In this document: in pieces, positions 1-7,730 of the stretch | Layout of the letters: each line of letters starts with the position of its first letter | How positions within the stretch are numbered: position 1 is the stretch's first letter | From: Pseudomonadota bacterium | GTDB lineage: Bacteria > Desulfobacterota > Binatia > Binatales > Binataceae | DNA: 64,000 nt | Direction: 5' to 3' | NCBI GenBank assembly: GCA_021324455.1 | Contig: JAJPJA010000118.1 | Span: 62,001 to 126,000, forward strand | Notes under the pieces: generated by a model | Told to the model about the DNA's origin: nothing | Seen by the model: the letters and a program-made list of their open reading frames with translations, nothing else | Database searches by the model: none | Made by a program: the position numbers and the translations under genes

Positions 1-1108
1 AGGAAGCCGGATTGATGTGATCGAGCTGGTATTGAGCAGGCTGGTTCGGCTGATTGGGAAACTGGTTGAATGAAAGCGTCATCCCCGCAGTCAGGCTGAG
101 CTTTGTTTCGGCGGACAGCGCATAGGTCAGGTAGGAAAAGGCTTGCCCCTCAGTCACCGCGTCATGAATAGGGTCGGGCGCCGGCACCGCGGAACTGAAG
201 CCCAGGTTGGACTGTAGAAACAGACCGGTGAGGAAATAGCTGAAGCCGCCGTTGCATCCGCCCAACTGGAAGGACGCCTGCGCCGTGTCGCGCTGCCCGC
301 CCAGAATGCTGAGATTGTTGTTGCCGCCGTCGCAGCCCTGCTTGGTGCGAATGTCGATAACGCCTGAGGTGCGGTATCCGTATCGGGCCGGCAAAACTCC
401 ATCCATCAGGCTCACGCTCTTTACGAAATAGGAGTTCAGCAGCTGCGTGAATGTGGGATCGGTGTTGATGTCCAGCGGCAGCAGGACTCCATTCATCTGG
501 TACTGGATACCCATGTGCTCGCCGCGGATGTGAATCTCCTGGTTCTGATCAAGCGCCACGCCAGGCATCTGCAGCATCACCTGATTGAGCGGCGTGGCCT
601 CGCCAGTGGGAAGATTGTTAACGTCCCTGGCGGTCAGCGTGTACTTGTTTGTGCCCGTTTGCGATAGCCCGTTTTGCGCCCGAATTCTCCCAGCCTTGAC
701 CGCAAGGGTGAGCGGCTGTTCGGATTCAAGCGCAATCTCGACGCTTGCGGCATCGGCCGGCGGAATCCGAATGATTTTGACCGCCGGTTTGTATCCTCTT
801 TTGGAGACGCTCAGCGCGTAGATGCCGGGTCGCGCCTGCTTCAGCCGAAAGAATCCGTGAATATCGCTGGTGGCACTGAAAATTATCTTTCGATCCTGGG
901 ATTCCAGTTTGATCGCGGCCCCGGCAAGCGGACGGCCAAGAGCGTCTTTGACCGAGCCGGCCAGTGTTGGCGCGATACGGGACGTTTGGCCCGCTTCCGC
1001 AGCGATGGCGATCATCGCCCAGAAAAACGCCAGCACCCCGACCACAGAAAATCGCAAGCGACCCTCAAGCGCGCGCTGCCGCGGCTGCGGGCCTGAAAAT
1101 CCGGTCAT
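1..1108 (-). CDS. TonB-dependent receptor with N-terminal carboxypeptidase-regulatory-like domain (3' part outside window)
   Basis: About 369 codons read on the minus strand before the window edge cuts the gene, so the beta-barrel is missing. A signal-like hydrophobic stretch lies at about residues 20-37. Next comes a CarboxypepD_reg-like beta-sandwich (GSVKDALGRPLAGAAI, HGFFRLKQARPGIYALSV), then a TonB plug domain with NNLPTGEATPLNQVMLQMPG and DGVLPARYGYRTSGVIDIRT, the usual plug landmarks. The family binds large or scarce ligands at the outer membrane and imports them using TonB energy; the substrate cannot be told from this part. The ATG at 1108 follows AGGGGAGG. The ribosome-binding site and start codon are duplicated just upstream (see repeat at 1101-1151). 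Acidobacteria-type Oar receptors have the same N-terminal architecture. Confidence 0.85.
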   Translation of the reverse strand, partial: MTGFSGPQPRQRALEGRLRFSVVGVLAFFWAMIAIAAEAGQTSRIAPTLAGSVKDALGRPLAGAAIKLESQDRKIIFSATSDIHGFFRLKQARPGIYALSVSKRGYKPAVKIIRIPPADAASVEIALESEQPLTLAVKAGRIRAQNGLSQTGTNKYTLTARDVNNLPTGEATPLNQVMLQMPGVALDQNQEIHIRGEHMGIQYQMNGVLLPLDINTDPTFTQLLNSYFVKSVSLMDGVLPARYGYRTSGVIDIRTKQGCDGGNNNLSILGGQRDTAQASFQLGGCNGGFSYFLTGLFLQSNLGFSSAVPAPDPIHDAVTEGQAFSYLTYALSAETKLSLTAGMTLSFNQFPNQPNQPAQYQLDHINPAS

Positions 1109-1151
1109 CAGGGCAAACCTCCCCTCCGGTCATCAGGGCAGAACTTCCCCT
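1101..1151 (-). repeat. Tandem duplication of a Shine-Dalgarno plus ATG segment
   Basis: Two adjacent copies, 1101-1125 and 1126-1151, differ at only a few bases. Each reads, on the minus strand, as an AGGGGA-type purine tract followed by CCTGATGACCGG. The inner ATG (1108) starts the TonB receptor. The outer ATG (1133) is out of frame by one base and opens a 22-codon reading frame that stops at 1065, inside the receptor gene. Confidence 0.8.
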
Positions 1152-1255
1152 CTGCGCGGTCGGGCGAACCAACCCGCGACGGGTTCCCGGCCGCCGGAAG
1201 GCATACTTCAACCTCGGCCGGGATCGGCCCGGATTCGAAATTTCAGGTACGACGA

Positions 1256-1600
1256 TTACGCGAAGCAGGGAGGGGGGCGCGTAGCCTGCGGCGGGTAGCT
1301 CAACGCGCAGTTGACGAAGCAAATATCTGGCGGAGCGATTTTCTCACGACCATCGAAACGCGCCGCCAGACTTATACCTACGAACCGGCTTTCGAAATGC
1401 CAGTGCCCGCACTCGTTGGCATATGAATCAACCAGCGCGGGCTGGTGCCCATCCGCGTCGTAAACGTGATCTCCATGGTGGCCGCGATTATCCGGTCCAT
1501 CCTGGTGATGGTGGCCGGAGCCGTGCGAGTGCGACCCATGTTCATGAAGGTCACGATGCACGTGCGGACGATTTCCGCCTTTATGGCGATGGTAGATCAC
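1256..1600 (-). CDS. Possible histidine-rich small protein
   Basis: A 114-codon reading frame opening at GTG 1600. The first 75 residues are full of His (HSHGSGHHH, RGHHGDH) and are followed by a more ordinary stretch (YDADGHQPALVDSYANECG, HWHFESRFVG). The last 35 residues look non-coding. No convincing ribosome-binding site precedes it, and the opposite-strand frame is Met/Val-rich, as expected for an antisense shadow of His codons. It sits 150 bases upstream of the TonB receptor on the same strand. A metal-binding role (for example zinc, nickel or copper) together with that receptor is possible but only inferred. It may also be a decayed gene. Confidence 0.35.
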   Translation of the reverse strand: MIYHRHKGGNRPHVHRDLHEHGSHSHGSGHHHQDGPDNRGHHGDHVYDADGHQPALVDSYANECGHWHFESRFVGISLAARFDGREKIAPPDICFVNCALSYPPQATRPPPCFA

Positions 1601-2024
1601 GGCACTAAGAGCAAATTACATCCCGCTGCGCCGGAGGGGAATGAAATGGTTCGACAATGATACGGTTGGCCGCGGCAAATCCCATGGGCATTTGCGTCAA
1701 ATACTGAACCCGCGAGCATCCCCGCGCTACGCCGGTTGGCTGGCCGAACATGTTTCATCTGCGCTTGACGCCGAGCGGTGCGTCATGGGTCAACCTGGCG
1801 CAACCCCTTCTCTGGACCAGGACCGTTCCATTCCGGCCTGCTTTCGCGCCCACGCGGGCATTGTGGAAACTCAAGCGCCGGCGTTTGCCCGCCATCAGCG
1901 GATGCCGGGGTGAAATGGCGGCCGGTGGCGCCGGGACGCCCCACTCTCGCCATCTTTCCACTGGAGGAAATCGCAGTTGCGCGATGGGGGAAGCGGGCGA
2001 GCATGCCCACCGGCCGTCAGATTG
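1601..2024. other. Intergenic stretch with no supported gene
   Basis: Short frames exist on both strands, but none has a plausible start site or recognisable protein character. It lies between the possible His-rich frame and the 3' end of the DUF35 gene. Confidence 0.5.
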
Positions 2025-2444
2025 TCATTTGGCCAGACTCCAGTGGAAGATTTTTCCCTCGGTGCCGTCGTTCCATTTGACCGGCTCGAACACCAACCTG
2101 ACCGGCAGGTCCAGCTTCAACTGCGACGCGTCGCCGCCGGGGATATCCGCGACTATTATCGGACCTTCTTCCAGCTCCGCCAGCACGACCAGGTTGGGCG
2201 GCGGGATCTCCGGGAAGTACTGGCGGTAGAAGACGCACCACGACATGACGCGGCCGCGGCCGCTCATCAGGTCCCATTTGCAGTTTTCCGACAGACAGCG
2301 GGGACAGACTCCGGCCGGCGGATAGCGCACGAAACCGCATTCGCTGCAGCGCTGGAGCCGGAACTCTCCCTTATCCACCGCCTCCCACAGAGGGCCGTCG
2401 AACATCCCGCGCGCCGGCGCCGGACGAACCTTGATTTCGCTCAT
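2025..2444 (-). CDS. DUF35 / OB-fold zinc-ribbon protein, partner of the adjacent thiolase
   Basis: A 139-residue protein with a rubredoxin-like zinc ribbon (C33, C36, C47, C50 in CSECGFVRYPPAGVCPRC) followed by an OB-fold of about 80 residues, the standard layout of the Zn-ribbon/DUF35 family. These proteins bind acyl-CoA and pair with thiolase-fold enzymes, as in archaeal thiolase/HMG-CoA synthase complexes and the actinobacterial steroid aldolase Ltp2-ChsH2. The start at 2444 overlaps the thiolase stop codon (ATGA), which implies translational coupling and a fixed-ratio complex. A longer upstream frame was discarded because it runs inside the thiolase gene. Confidence 0.9.
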   Translation of the reverse strand: MSEIKVRPAPARGMFDGPLWEAVDKGEFRLQRCSECGFVRYPPAGVCPRCLSENCKWDLMSGRGRVMSWCVFYRQYFPEIPPPNLVVLAELEEGPIIVADIPGGDASQLKLDLPVRLVFEPVKWNDGTEGKIFHWSLAK

Positions 2445-3628
2445 GACATTCTCCCGTAAATCACCGAACCGGCCTTGGCGTTCTGGTTGAGCATGAAATG
2501 ACAGTAGCGGGCGTTGGGAACCTGGCGCGGTCCGGCCTCGCCGCGCAACTGCCGCACCATCTCGGCCTGTGCGTTCCATCCGTGCATATAGGCTTCGGAA
2601 AGCATCCCGCCCGACGTATTGACCGGGAATTTGCCGCCCGGCCCGATGCCTTTGGTTCGGATGAACTCCGCCGCGCGCCCCTCCTGGCAGTAGCCGCAGT
2701 TCTCGAGCATGTAGAACAGCTCGCCGCTGAAATTGTCGTAGTAATAAAAGGCGCTGATATCCTCCGGTCCAACGCCCGCCATCTGGTACGCCTCCTGCGC
2801 CGCGCGCGTCATCTGTTTGCGGCTGAAGTTGAGCTTGGGCCGGAACTGCGCCATGTCGGCGTTATCCTCGCCGAAGCCGACGCCCTTGACCACGATCGGC
2901 GGATGGTTCTTCAGCCGTTTGGCGCGATCGAGGCTGGTCACGATCAGGGTCACGCCGCCGTCGTTGATGAGGCAGTAATCGAGCAGGCGCAGCGGCGCGG
3001 CCACGAAGGGCGAGCGCAGATAATCCTCCAGCGTGATTGGATTGCGCATGATGGCGCGCGGATTTAGGCTGGCCCACGCGCGCTGCGCAATCGGCACCAT
3101 GCCGATTTCCTCGTGTTTGAGTCCGTATTTTTCCATGTAGCGCTGCACGACCACGGAATCGAACGCGCCCTGCGAGGTAAAGCCCCAGGGCCGGTACCAG
3201 TAGTAATGCAGCACCGCCTCGCTGGCGACCGCGTTGGGCCCGCCGAACTGGCGCCCCGAGGAGCGGTAGGCGTTGCCGTAGATGATCGCGACGCATTCGG
3301 CGCGGCCGCTGGAGATCGCGTCGATCGCCAGCGTCATCGCTTCATGCACCCAGAATGCGCCCCAACTGAACTGCAGGTCCAGGCCGAGGACTTCCTCCAC
3401 CCGCATCCACGGCACCAGCGCCGCGACCATCCCGTCGATATCGCTGGCTTTCAGTCCGGCATCTTCGAGCGCCAGCTTGAGGCCCTTGGCGGCGTAGCCG
3501 AACATGTCGGTGGTGGGCGGTTTGCGGGCGCGGGCGGCGGCGTAGTCGGCGCCGAAATCGGTCTCGCCGATTCCGACAATCGCGGCTACGTCAGTGCCGG
3601 TTTTCAACAGCTTTGGATCGTAGGCCAT
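2441..3628 (-). CDS. SCP-x-type thiolase-fold protein lacking the nucleophilic cysteine
   Basis: A 395-residue thiolase superfamily member. The start ATG 3628 follows AAGGAGAGCC. The N-terminal half has VAAIVGIGETDFG. At the usual nucleophile loop (about residues 86-95, QFSWGAFWVH) there is no Cys. In the C-terminal half the expected HDxF motif reads Y297-D-N-F, while NTSGGMLSEAYMHGW keeps a His (H349), and C376 may match the second catalytic Cys. Thiolytic Claisen chemistry needs the missing Cys, so a retro-aldol lyase role like Ltp2, or a non-standard acyl transfer, is more likely. The coupled DUF35 gene supports this. Substrate unknown; side-chain cleavage of a CoA-activated branched or cyclic acid is a reasonable guess. 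Confidence 0.85.
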   Translation of the reverse strand: MAYDPKLLKTGTDVAAIVGIGETDFGADYAAARARKPPTTDMFGYAAKGLKLALEDAGLKASDIDGMVAALVPWMRVEEVLGLDLQFSWGAFWVHEAMTLAIDAISSGRAECVAIIYGNAYRSSGRQFGGPNAVASEAVLHYYWYRPWGFTSQGAFDSVVVQRYMEKYGLKHEEIGMVPIAQRAWASLNPRAIMRNPITLEDYLRSPFVAAPLRLLDYCLINDGGVTLIVTSLDRAKRLKNHPPIVVKGVGFGEDNADMAQFRPKLNFSRKQMTRAAQEAYQMAGVGPEDISAFYYYDNFSGELFYMLENCGYCQEGRAAEFIRTKGIGPGGKFPVNTSGGMLSEAYMHGWNAQAEMVRQLRGEAGPRQVPNARYCHFMLNQNAKAGSVIYGRMS

Positions 3629-3865
3629 AAAGGCTCTCCTTCGGGGTCTGTGTATCTGTGCGGCGCATGCGCGGTCAAGCCGCTCAGCCGGAGGCTGCTG
3701 AAGGGCCGCGCCGGCGGTTTCGCCGGGTACGCTGGAAAGCTGCGGGAATCGATCCGCGGCGGCAAATTTTGGGCAAAGATTTCGATAGTCCGGCCACAAA
3801 TTTGATAGACCCGGGTGGCTCCCCGTTGGCCATATTTCTATGGTTTTTTACGGAGGATGCCAACG

Positions 3866-5233
3866 ATGAAAAGGTTGCTCTGGTGGCGGGGCCGCGGCGC
3901 AATCCCGGCCCTTTTCGTGATCGCTTTGGTTGGGGCCGGCGGGCGCGTGCACGCGCAGCAGTTCGATCTGAACGCATACAAGGCGCTGGTTGACGCCGAC
4001 AGTCCCGACACCGTGCCGGCCGGAACGGTTATTACGGTAAACAACTGGCAGAAGTACCGCAATTTCTTCGGTATCGGCGAACAGGCGCTATTCAGCGGAA
4101 AATATCAATACCATGTCGGCGACGGACCCGACTACGCGGTCAAGGTGGGCCCTGCAACGCATTTCAAGGAGCCCAGCCAGCTGCGCGCGGACACCGAGAA
4201 GTATGGATCGCAGACGCGGCTGGAGCCGACCCCCGGCGGTTCGTACACGATCAAAAACTGGGTATCCGGATGGCCCTTTCCCAATCCGCAGGAACCGCAG
4301 CGCGCCTACAAGGTTTACTTCGACGGCTGGGGCTCATACATCCCGGAAATTTATTTCTTCAAATCGGGGTCACCCAATGGCGATCGCTATTTCAACCATT
4401 ACTCGACCTATGTCGATCTCGCCAATTACCGCCTGACCCATCGCAGCGACCCGGGAATTCCGATCAACTTTCCCGACAACCAGGGTGTGCTGCTGTCGCA
4501 GTACATTTTCGTGACCGCTCCGGAACAGTCCAAATACACCACCTCGCTGACCATCCAGTATGACGACCCGAACAGGCTCAACGACGTTTACGTATTTCTG
4601 CCTTCCCTTCGCCGCGCGCTGCGGCTTTCTTCGGCTGCCCGATGCTCCCCCATCCTGGGCAGCGACTATCTGAACGACGACAACACCAATGGACTGAGCC
4701 TGGTGGTGTCGAACTTTCATATGGAATACCTGGGAACCAAGAAGATCCTCGCCATCGTCAACGGCAGGCCGGGGGTGGACGCCACCTGGGCCTCGGCCAA
4801 CGCGACGATTACCCAGCATGCGCCGCTGGGGGGCTGGCCGGTGAGCAGTCTGCTGGGCGATTGGGAGGTGCGCAAAGTGCACGTTATCCGGATCACGCCG
4901 ATACCGGAACTGGCCGGGCACAGCTACTGCTACTCCAACGCGGTCATCTACCTCGATACTGAATTCTATCTGCCGCTGACGCGCGAGACTTATGACGTAG
5001 GCGGCAAACTGTGGAAGGTTCAGGTTATCCCCTACATTCCGACTAAAGTTTTCGACGGCTTCATGCCGCTTAACTCGTATTCCAGCGACGGCTCGATTAT
5101 CGATCTCCAGAATCTGCATTATTCGGTATCCGCTTTGTACGAGAAGTCGATGGGACTGGACCATGTGCCGAAAAAGTATCAGGACATCGGGGTAAAGGCC
5201 TTTCCCAAGGGCCTGTCGCAGATCATGCAGTAG
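3866..5233 (+). CDS. Secreted DUF1329 protein
   Basis: A 455-residue protein with an N-terminal signal peptide ending HAQQ (cleavage near residue 30). The rest looks like DUF1329, periplasmic proteins related to the LolA/LolB lipoprotein-localisation fold, often found beside hydrophobic-substrate catabolic genes and RND exporters. Supporting text includes WVSGWPFPNPQEPQRAYKV, a mid-protein PSLRRALRLSSAARCSPILG segment and the C-terminal LWKVQVIPYIPTKVFDG. ATG 3866 is preceded by CGGAGG with good spacing; the ATG at 3857 lies inside that site and was rejected. It is co-oriented with the following amidohydrolase. The role is uncertain: transport or sensing of hydrophobic compounds across the envelope is an inference. 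Confidence 0.8.
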   Translation: MKRLLWWRGRGAIPALFVIALVGAGGRVHAQQFDLNAYKALVDADSPDTVPAGTVITVNNWQKYRNFFGIGEQALFSGKYQYHVGDGPDYAVKVGPATHFKEPSQLRADTEKYGSQTRLEPTPGGSYTIKNWVSGWPFPNPQEPQRAYKVYFDGWGSYIPEIYFFKSGSPNGDRYFNHYSTYVDLANYRLTHRSDPGIPINFPDNQGVLLSQYIFVTAPEQSKYTTSLTIQYDDPNRLNDVYVFLPSLRRALRLSSAARCSPILGSDYLNDDNTNGLSLVVSNFHMEYLGTKKILAIVNGRPGVDATWASANATITQHAPLGGWPVSSLLGDWEVRKVHVIRITPIPELAGHSYCYSNAVIYLDTEFYLPLTRETYDVGGKLWKVQVIPYIPTKVFDGFMPLNSYSSDGSIIDLQNLHYSVSALYEKSMGLDHVPKKYQDIGVKAFPKGLSQIMQ

Positions 5234-5298
5234 ATTTACGGTCCCGGGCCTTGACGGCCGGGCTACCGGTGCTGTTAAACACAATGGAGGATTCGGAA

Positions 5299-6423
5299 AT
5301 GGCCAACTTGCGATTTTTCTCCGCCGATTCGCATCTGATGGAACCAGGCGATCTGTGGGAGAAACGGCTCGACCAGAAATTTCGCGACAGCTCTCCGCGC
5401 GTGGTGCCCAACCCGCGCGGCGGATTCCTGTTCACCGCGCCTGAGATCAGCCCATTCCCGGTCTCGGCCGGCTTCGGCGCCGGGCACAGTCCGGACGAGA
5501 TGCTGGAGTTCCGCAAGAAGGGTTACGAGGCTTGCCGGCCCAGCGGATGGGATCCGGTTGAACGTTTGAAGGACCAGGACATCGACGGCGTTGCAGGCGA
5601 AGTTCTCTATCCCACCCTGGGGATGCCGCTGTTTCAGCTGCAGGACGCGGAGCTGCAACTGGCCTGCTTCAAGGTATTCAACGACTTCAGCGCCGAATTC
5701 TGTTCGCACGACCGCAAGCGGCTGATCGGCGCCGCGCTGATTCCGCTGGCCGACGTCAACGAGGGTATCAAGGAGCTGCAGCGCGCGGCCAGAATCGGCC
5801 TGCGCGGCGCGATGATCTCGGGCAGCCCCGCCATTCCCTACTACGACGCGCGCTACGATCCGTTCTGGGCGGCGGCCTCGGAGGTGGGACTGCCGCTCTC
5901 GCTGCACGTCATCACAGGTTCGAACAGGTCCAGCACCGGCGCGATGTCCGGGATGGGTGAGGCGGCGGCGCGCGCGGTGGGCGCCGAGTTCTACATGTCG
6001 ATGGTATTCGAGGTGCAGCGCTCGGTGGTGCATCTGGTCTCGGGCCGCGTGCTCGAACGCTTCCCAAGGCTGAAGTTCGTTTCGGCCGAAAATGACGTGG
6101 GCTGGATCCCGCATTTCATGTTCCGCATGGACCACGCCTACGAGAAGCTGACTCCGCCCACGGAGCGGATGATTCCCAAGCTGCCCAGCGAATACATCAA
6201 GCGGCAGATTTTCGCCACTTTCCTCGAAGATCCCGTCGCACCGGTGGCGGTCAAGCTGTTCGGCGAGGATAACTACCTCTGGGGCAGCGACTTTCCGCAT
6301 ACGGACTCGACCTGGCCCAAATCGCGCGAGACCATCGAGCGGGTCTTTGCCGGGGTCGATCCCGACATCACCGACAAGATCCTCTATCGCAACGCGGCCC
6401 GGGTTTACGGGCTGGATCTCTGA
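5299..6423 (+). CDS. Amidohydrolase 2 family metal-dependent hydrolase/decarboxylase
   Basis: A 374-residue TIM-barrel amidohydrolase. ATG 5299 follows ATGGAGG. Metal-site candidates are D/H in SADSHLMEP near the N-terminus, the His of LSLHVITG, and the Asp of WGSDFPHTDSTWP near the C-terminus. These match the E-x-H, H, D set of resorcylate-type decarboxylases, so hydrolysis of a ring or decarboxylation are both possible. It is closely related to the protein at 50912-52042, with shared blocks such as GWDPVERLKDQDIDGV and YDPFWAAA. It follows the DUF1329 gene by 65 bases and precedes a MetE-like gene, all on the plus strand. Substrate not predictable. Confidence 0.88.
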   Translation: MANLRFFSADSHLMEPGDLWEKRLDQKFRDSSPRVVPNPRGGFLFTAPEISPFPVSAGFGAGHSPDEMLEFRKKGYEACRPSGWDPVERLKDQDIDGVAGEVLYPTLGMPLFQLQDAELQLACFKVFNDFSAEFCSHDRKRLIGAALIPLADVNEGIKELQRAARIGLRGAMISGSPAIPYYDARYDPFWAAASEVGLPLSLHVITGSNRSSTGAMSGMGEAAARAVGAEFYMSMVFEVQRSVVHLVSGRVLERFPRLKFVSAENDVGWIPHFMFRMDHAYEKLTPPTERMIPKLPSEYIKRQIFATFLEDPVAPVAVKLFGEDNYLWGSDFPHTDSTWPKSRETIERVFAGVDPDITDKILYRNAARVYGLDL

Positions 6424-6448
6424 CCCACTACCGCTGGGGAAAAAGACG

Positions 6449-6478
6449 GCAGGGGCGCCCAACGCGGCGCCCCGCTGT
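6449..6478 (+). terminator. GC-rich hairpin after the amidohydrolase gene
   Basis: A perfect 8-bp stem, GGGGCGCC (6452-6459) and GGCGCCCC (6466-6473), with a 6-base loop, about 28 bases after the stop codon. No U-tract follows, so termination would be inefficient or factor-assisted; an mRNA 3'-end stabiliser is the alternative. Confidence 0.4.
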
Positions 6479-6556
6479 ACTTCCGCTTCCAAATCGCGCC
6501 GGACCGATTATGTTTGATCGTGAGGCACCGGTCCGTGTGTGCCGCCAGGAGCGCGC

Positions 6557-7696
6557 ATGAAGCGAAGCACGCAGAAAATCCTTACCACCCACACCGGCAG
6601 TCTGCCGCGTCCGGCCAGGCTGCTGGAGATGATGGTCTCCACCGAAATGAGCCGGCTCAAGGACGACCCCGGGTTCCGCGCGGCGGTGCATTCGGCGGTC
6701 GCCGAGATGGTGCGGCTGCAGACCGGCAACGGTATCGACGTCATCAACGACGGCGAGCAGAGCAAAGCCAACTACGGGATCTACATCAAGGAGCGCCTGA
6801 CCGGATTCGGCGGCGTCGGCAAGCCGATGAGCTTCTCCGACCTGGAGCCGTATCCGGAATATTACGAGCGGGTGTTCCCCAGCGCGATGCGGATGCCGAT
6901 GGGCGGATGCAACGGGCCGGTGTCTTACATCGGACAGGCGGAGGTCGACCGCGATATCGCCAATTTCAAGGCCGCCGCTGCGGACGTGCGCTACGAAGAG
7001 GCGTTCATGTCCGCAGCGTCGCCCGGGATCATCGCGCATTTTCTCGACAATGAATACTATCCCAGCGACCAGGACTACCTGATGGCGGTGGCGGACGCGA
7101 TGAAGGTCGAATACGAACGCCTGCACGCGGCCGGGTTTATCGTCCAGGTCGATTGTCCGGACCTCGCCATGGCGCGATGCGAGAAGGGCTTCGCGCACGC
7201 CAGCCTGAGCGAATTTCAAAAGGCGGCCGAGTTGCACGTCGAAGCGCTCAACCGGGCTCTGGCCGGCATCCCGCCCCACGCGCTGCGGATGCATCTGTGC
7301 TGGGGCAATTACGAAGGGCCGCATCATCATGATGTCGAACTGAAGGACATCATCGATATCGTGCTAAAGGCGCGTCCGGCGGGAATCGTGCTGGAGGCGT
7401 GCAATCCGCGGCACGAGCATGAATGGAAAGTGTTCGAAGGCCGCAAGCTTCCCCCGGAAAAGGTGCTGATACCCGGCGTGATCGATACCGTAACCAATTT
7501 CGTCGAGCATCCCGAACTGGTGGCGCAGCGCATCGAGCGATGGGCGCGCGTGGTGGGCCGCGAAAACGTGATCGCAGGCACCGACTGCGGTTTTGCCAGC
7601 GGCGCCGCCTACCTGACGGTCTATCCCGATATCGCGTGGCTGAAGCTGCGCTCGCTGGTGGAAGGCGCGCGCATCGCCAGCTCCCGATTGTGGTGA
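6557..7696 (+). CDS. MetE-like (cobalamin-independent methionine synthase C-terminal domain) protein
   Basis: A 379-residue single-barrel protein of the UROD/MetE superfamily. It begins KILTTHTGSLPRP, a MetE_2 hallmark. The zinc ligands of MetE are visible as H246-x-C248 (HLCWG), E280 (VLEACNP) and C344 (GTDCGFAS). It lacks the N-terminal domain of full-length MetE (about 750 residues), so it belongs to the short, folate-independent type that transfers methyl or alkyl groups to or from thiols. ATG 6557 follows AGGAGC. Its position in a catabolic run suggests a thiol alkyltransferase or lyase (compare epoxyalkane:CoM transferases in the same superfamily) rather than methionine synthesis. That is inference. 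Confidence 0.85.
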   Translation: MKRSTQKILTTHTGSLPRPARLLEMMVSTEMSRLKDDPGFRAAVHSAVAEMVRLQTGNGIDVINDGEQSKANYGIYIKERLTGFGGVGKPMSFSDLEPYPEYYERVFPSAMRMPMGGCNGPVSYIGQAEVDRDIANFKAAAADVRYEEAFMSAASPGIIAHFLDNEYYPSDQDYLMAVADAMKVEYERLHAAGFIVQVDCPDLAMARCEKGFAHASLSEFQKAAELHVEALNRALAGIPPHALRMHLCWGNYEGPHHHDVELKDIIDIVLKARPAGIVLEACNPRHEHEWKVFEGRKLPPEKVLIPGVIDTVTNFVEHPELVAQRIERWARVVGRENVIAGTDCGFASGAAYLTVYPDIAWLKLRSLVEGARIASSRLW

Positions 7697-7730
7697 GAGC
7701 TGACGCCTCACCCCGGAGCGGAGGTCAGGC

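Noticed and set aside
4370-5284. A 304-codon minus-strand frame
   Set aside because: Antisense to the DUF1329 gene, with shadow-type composition and no family text.
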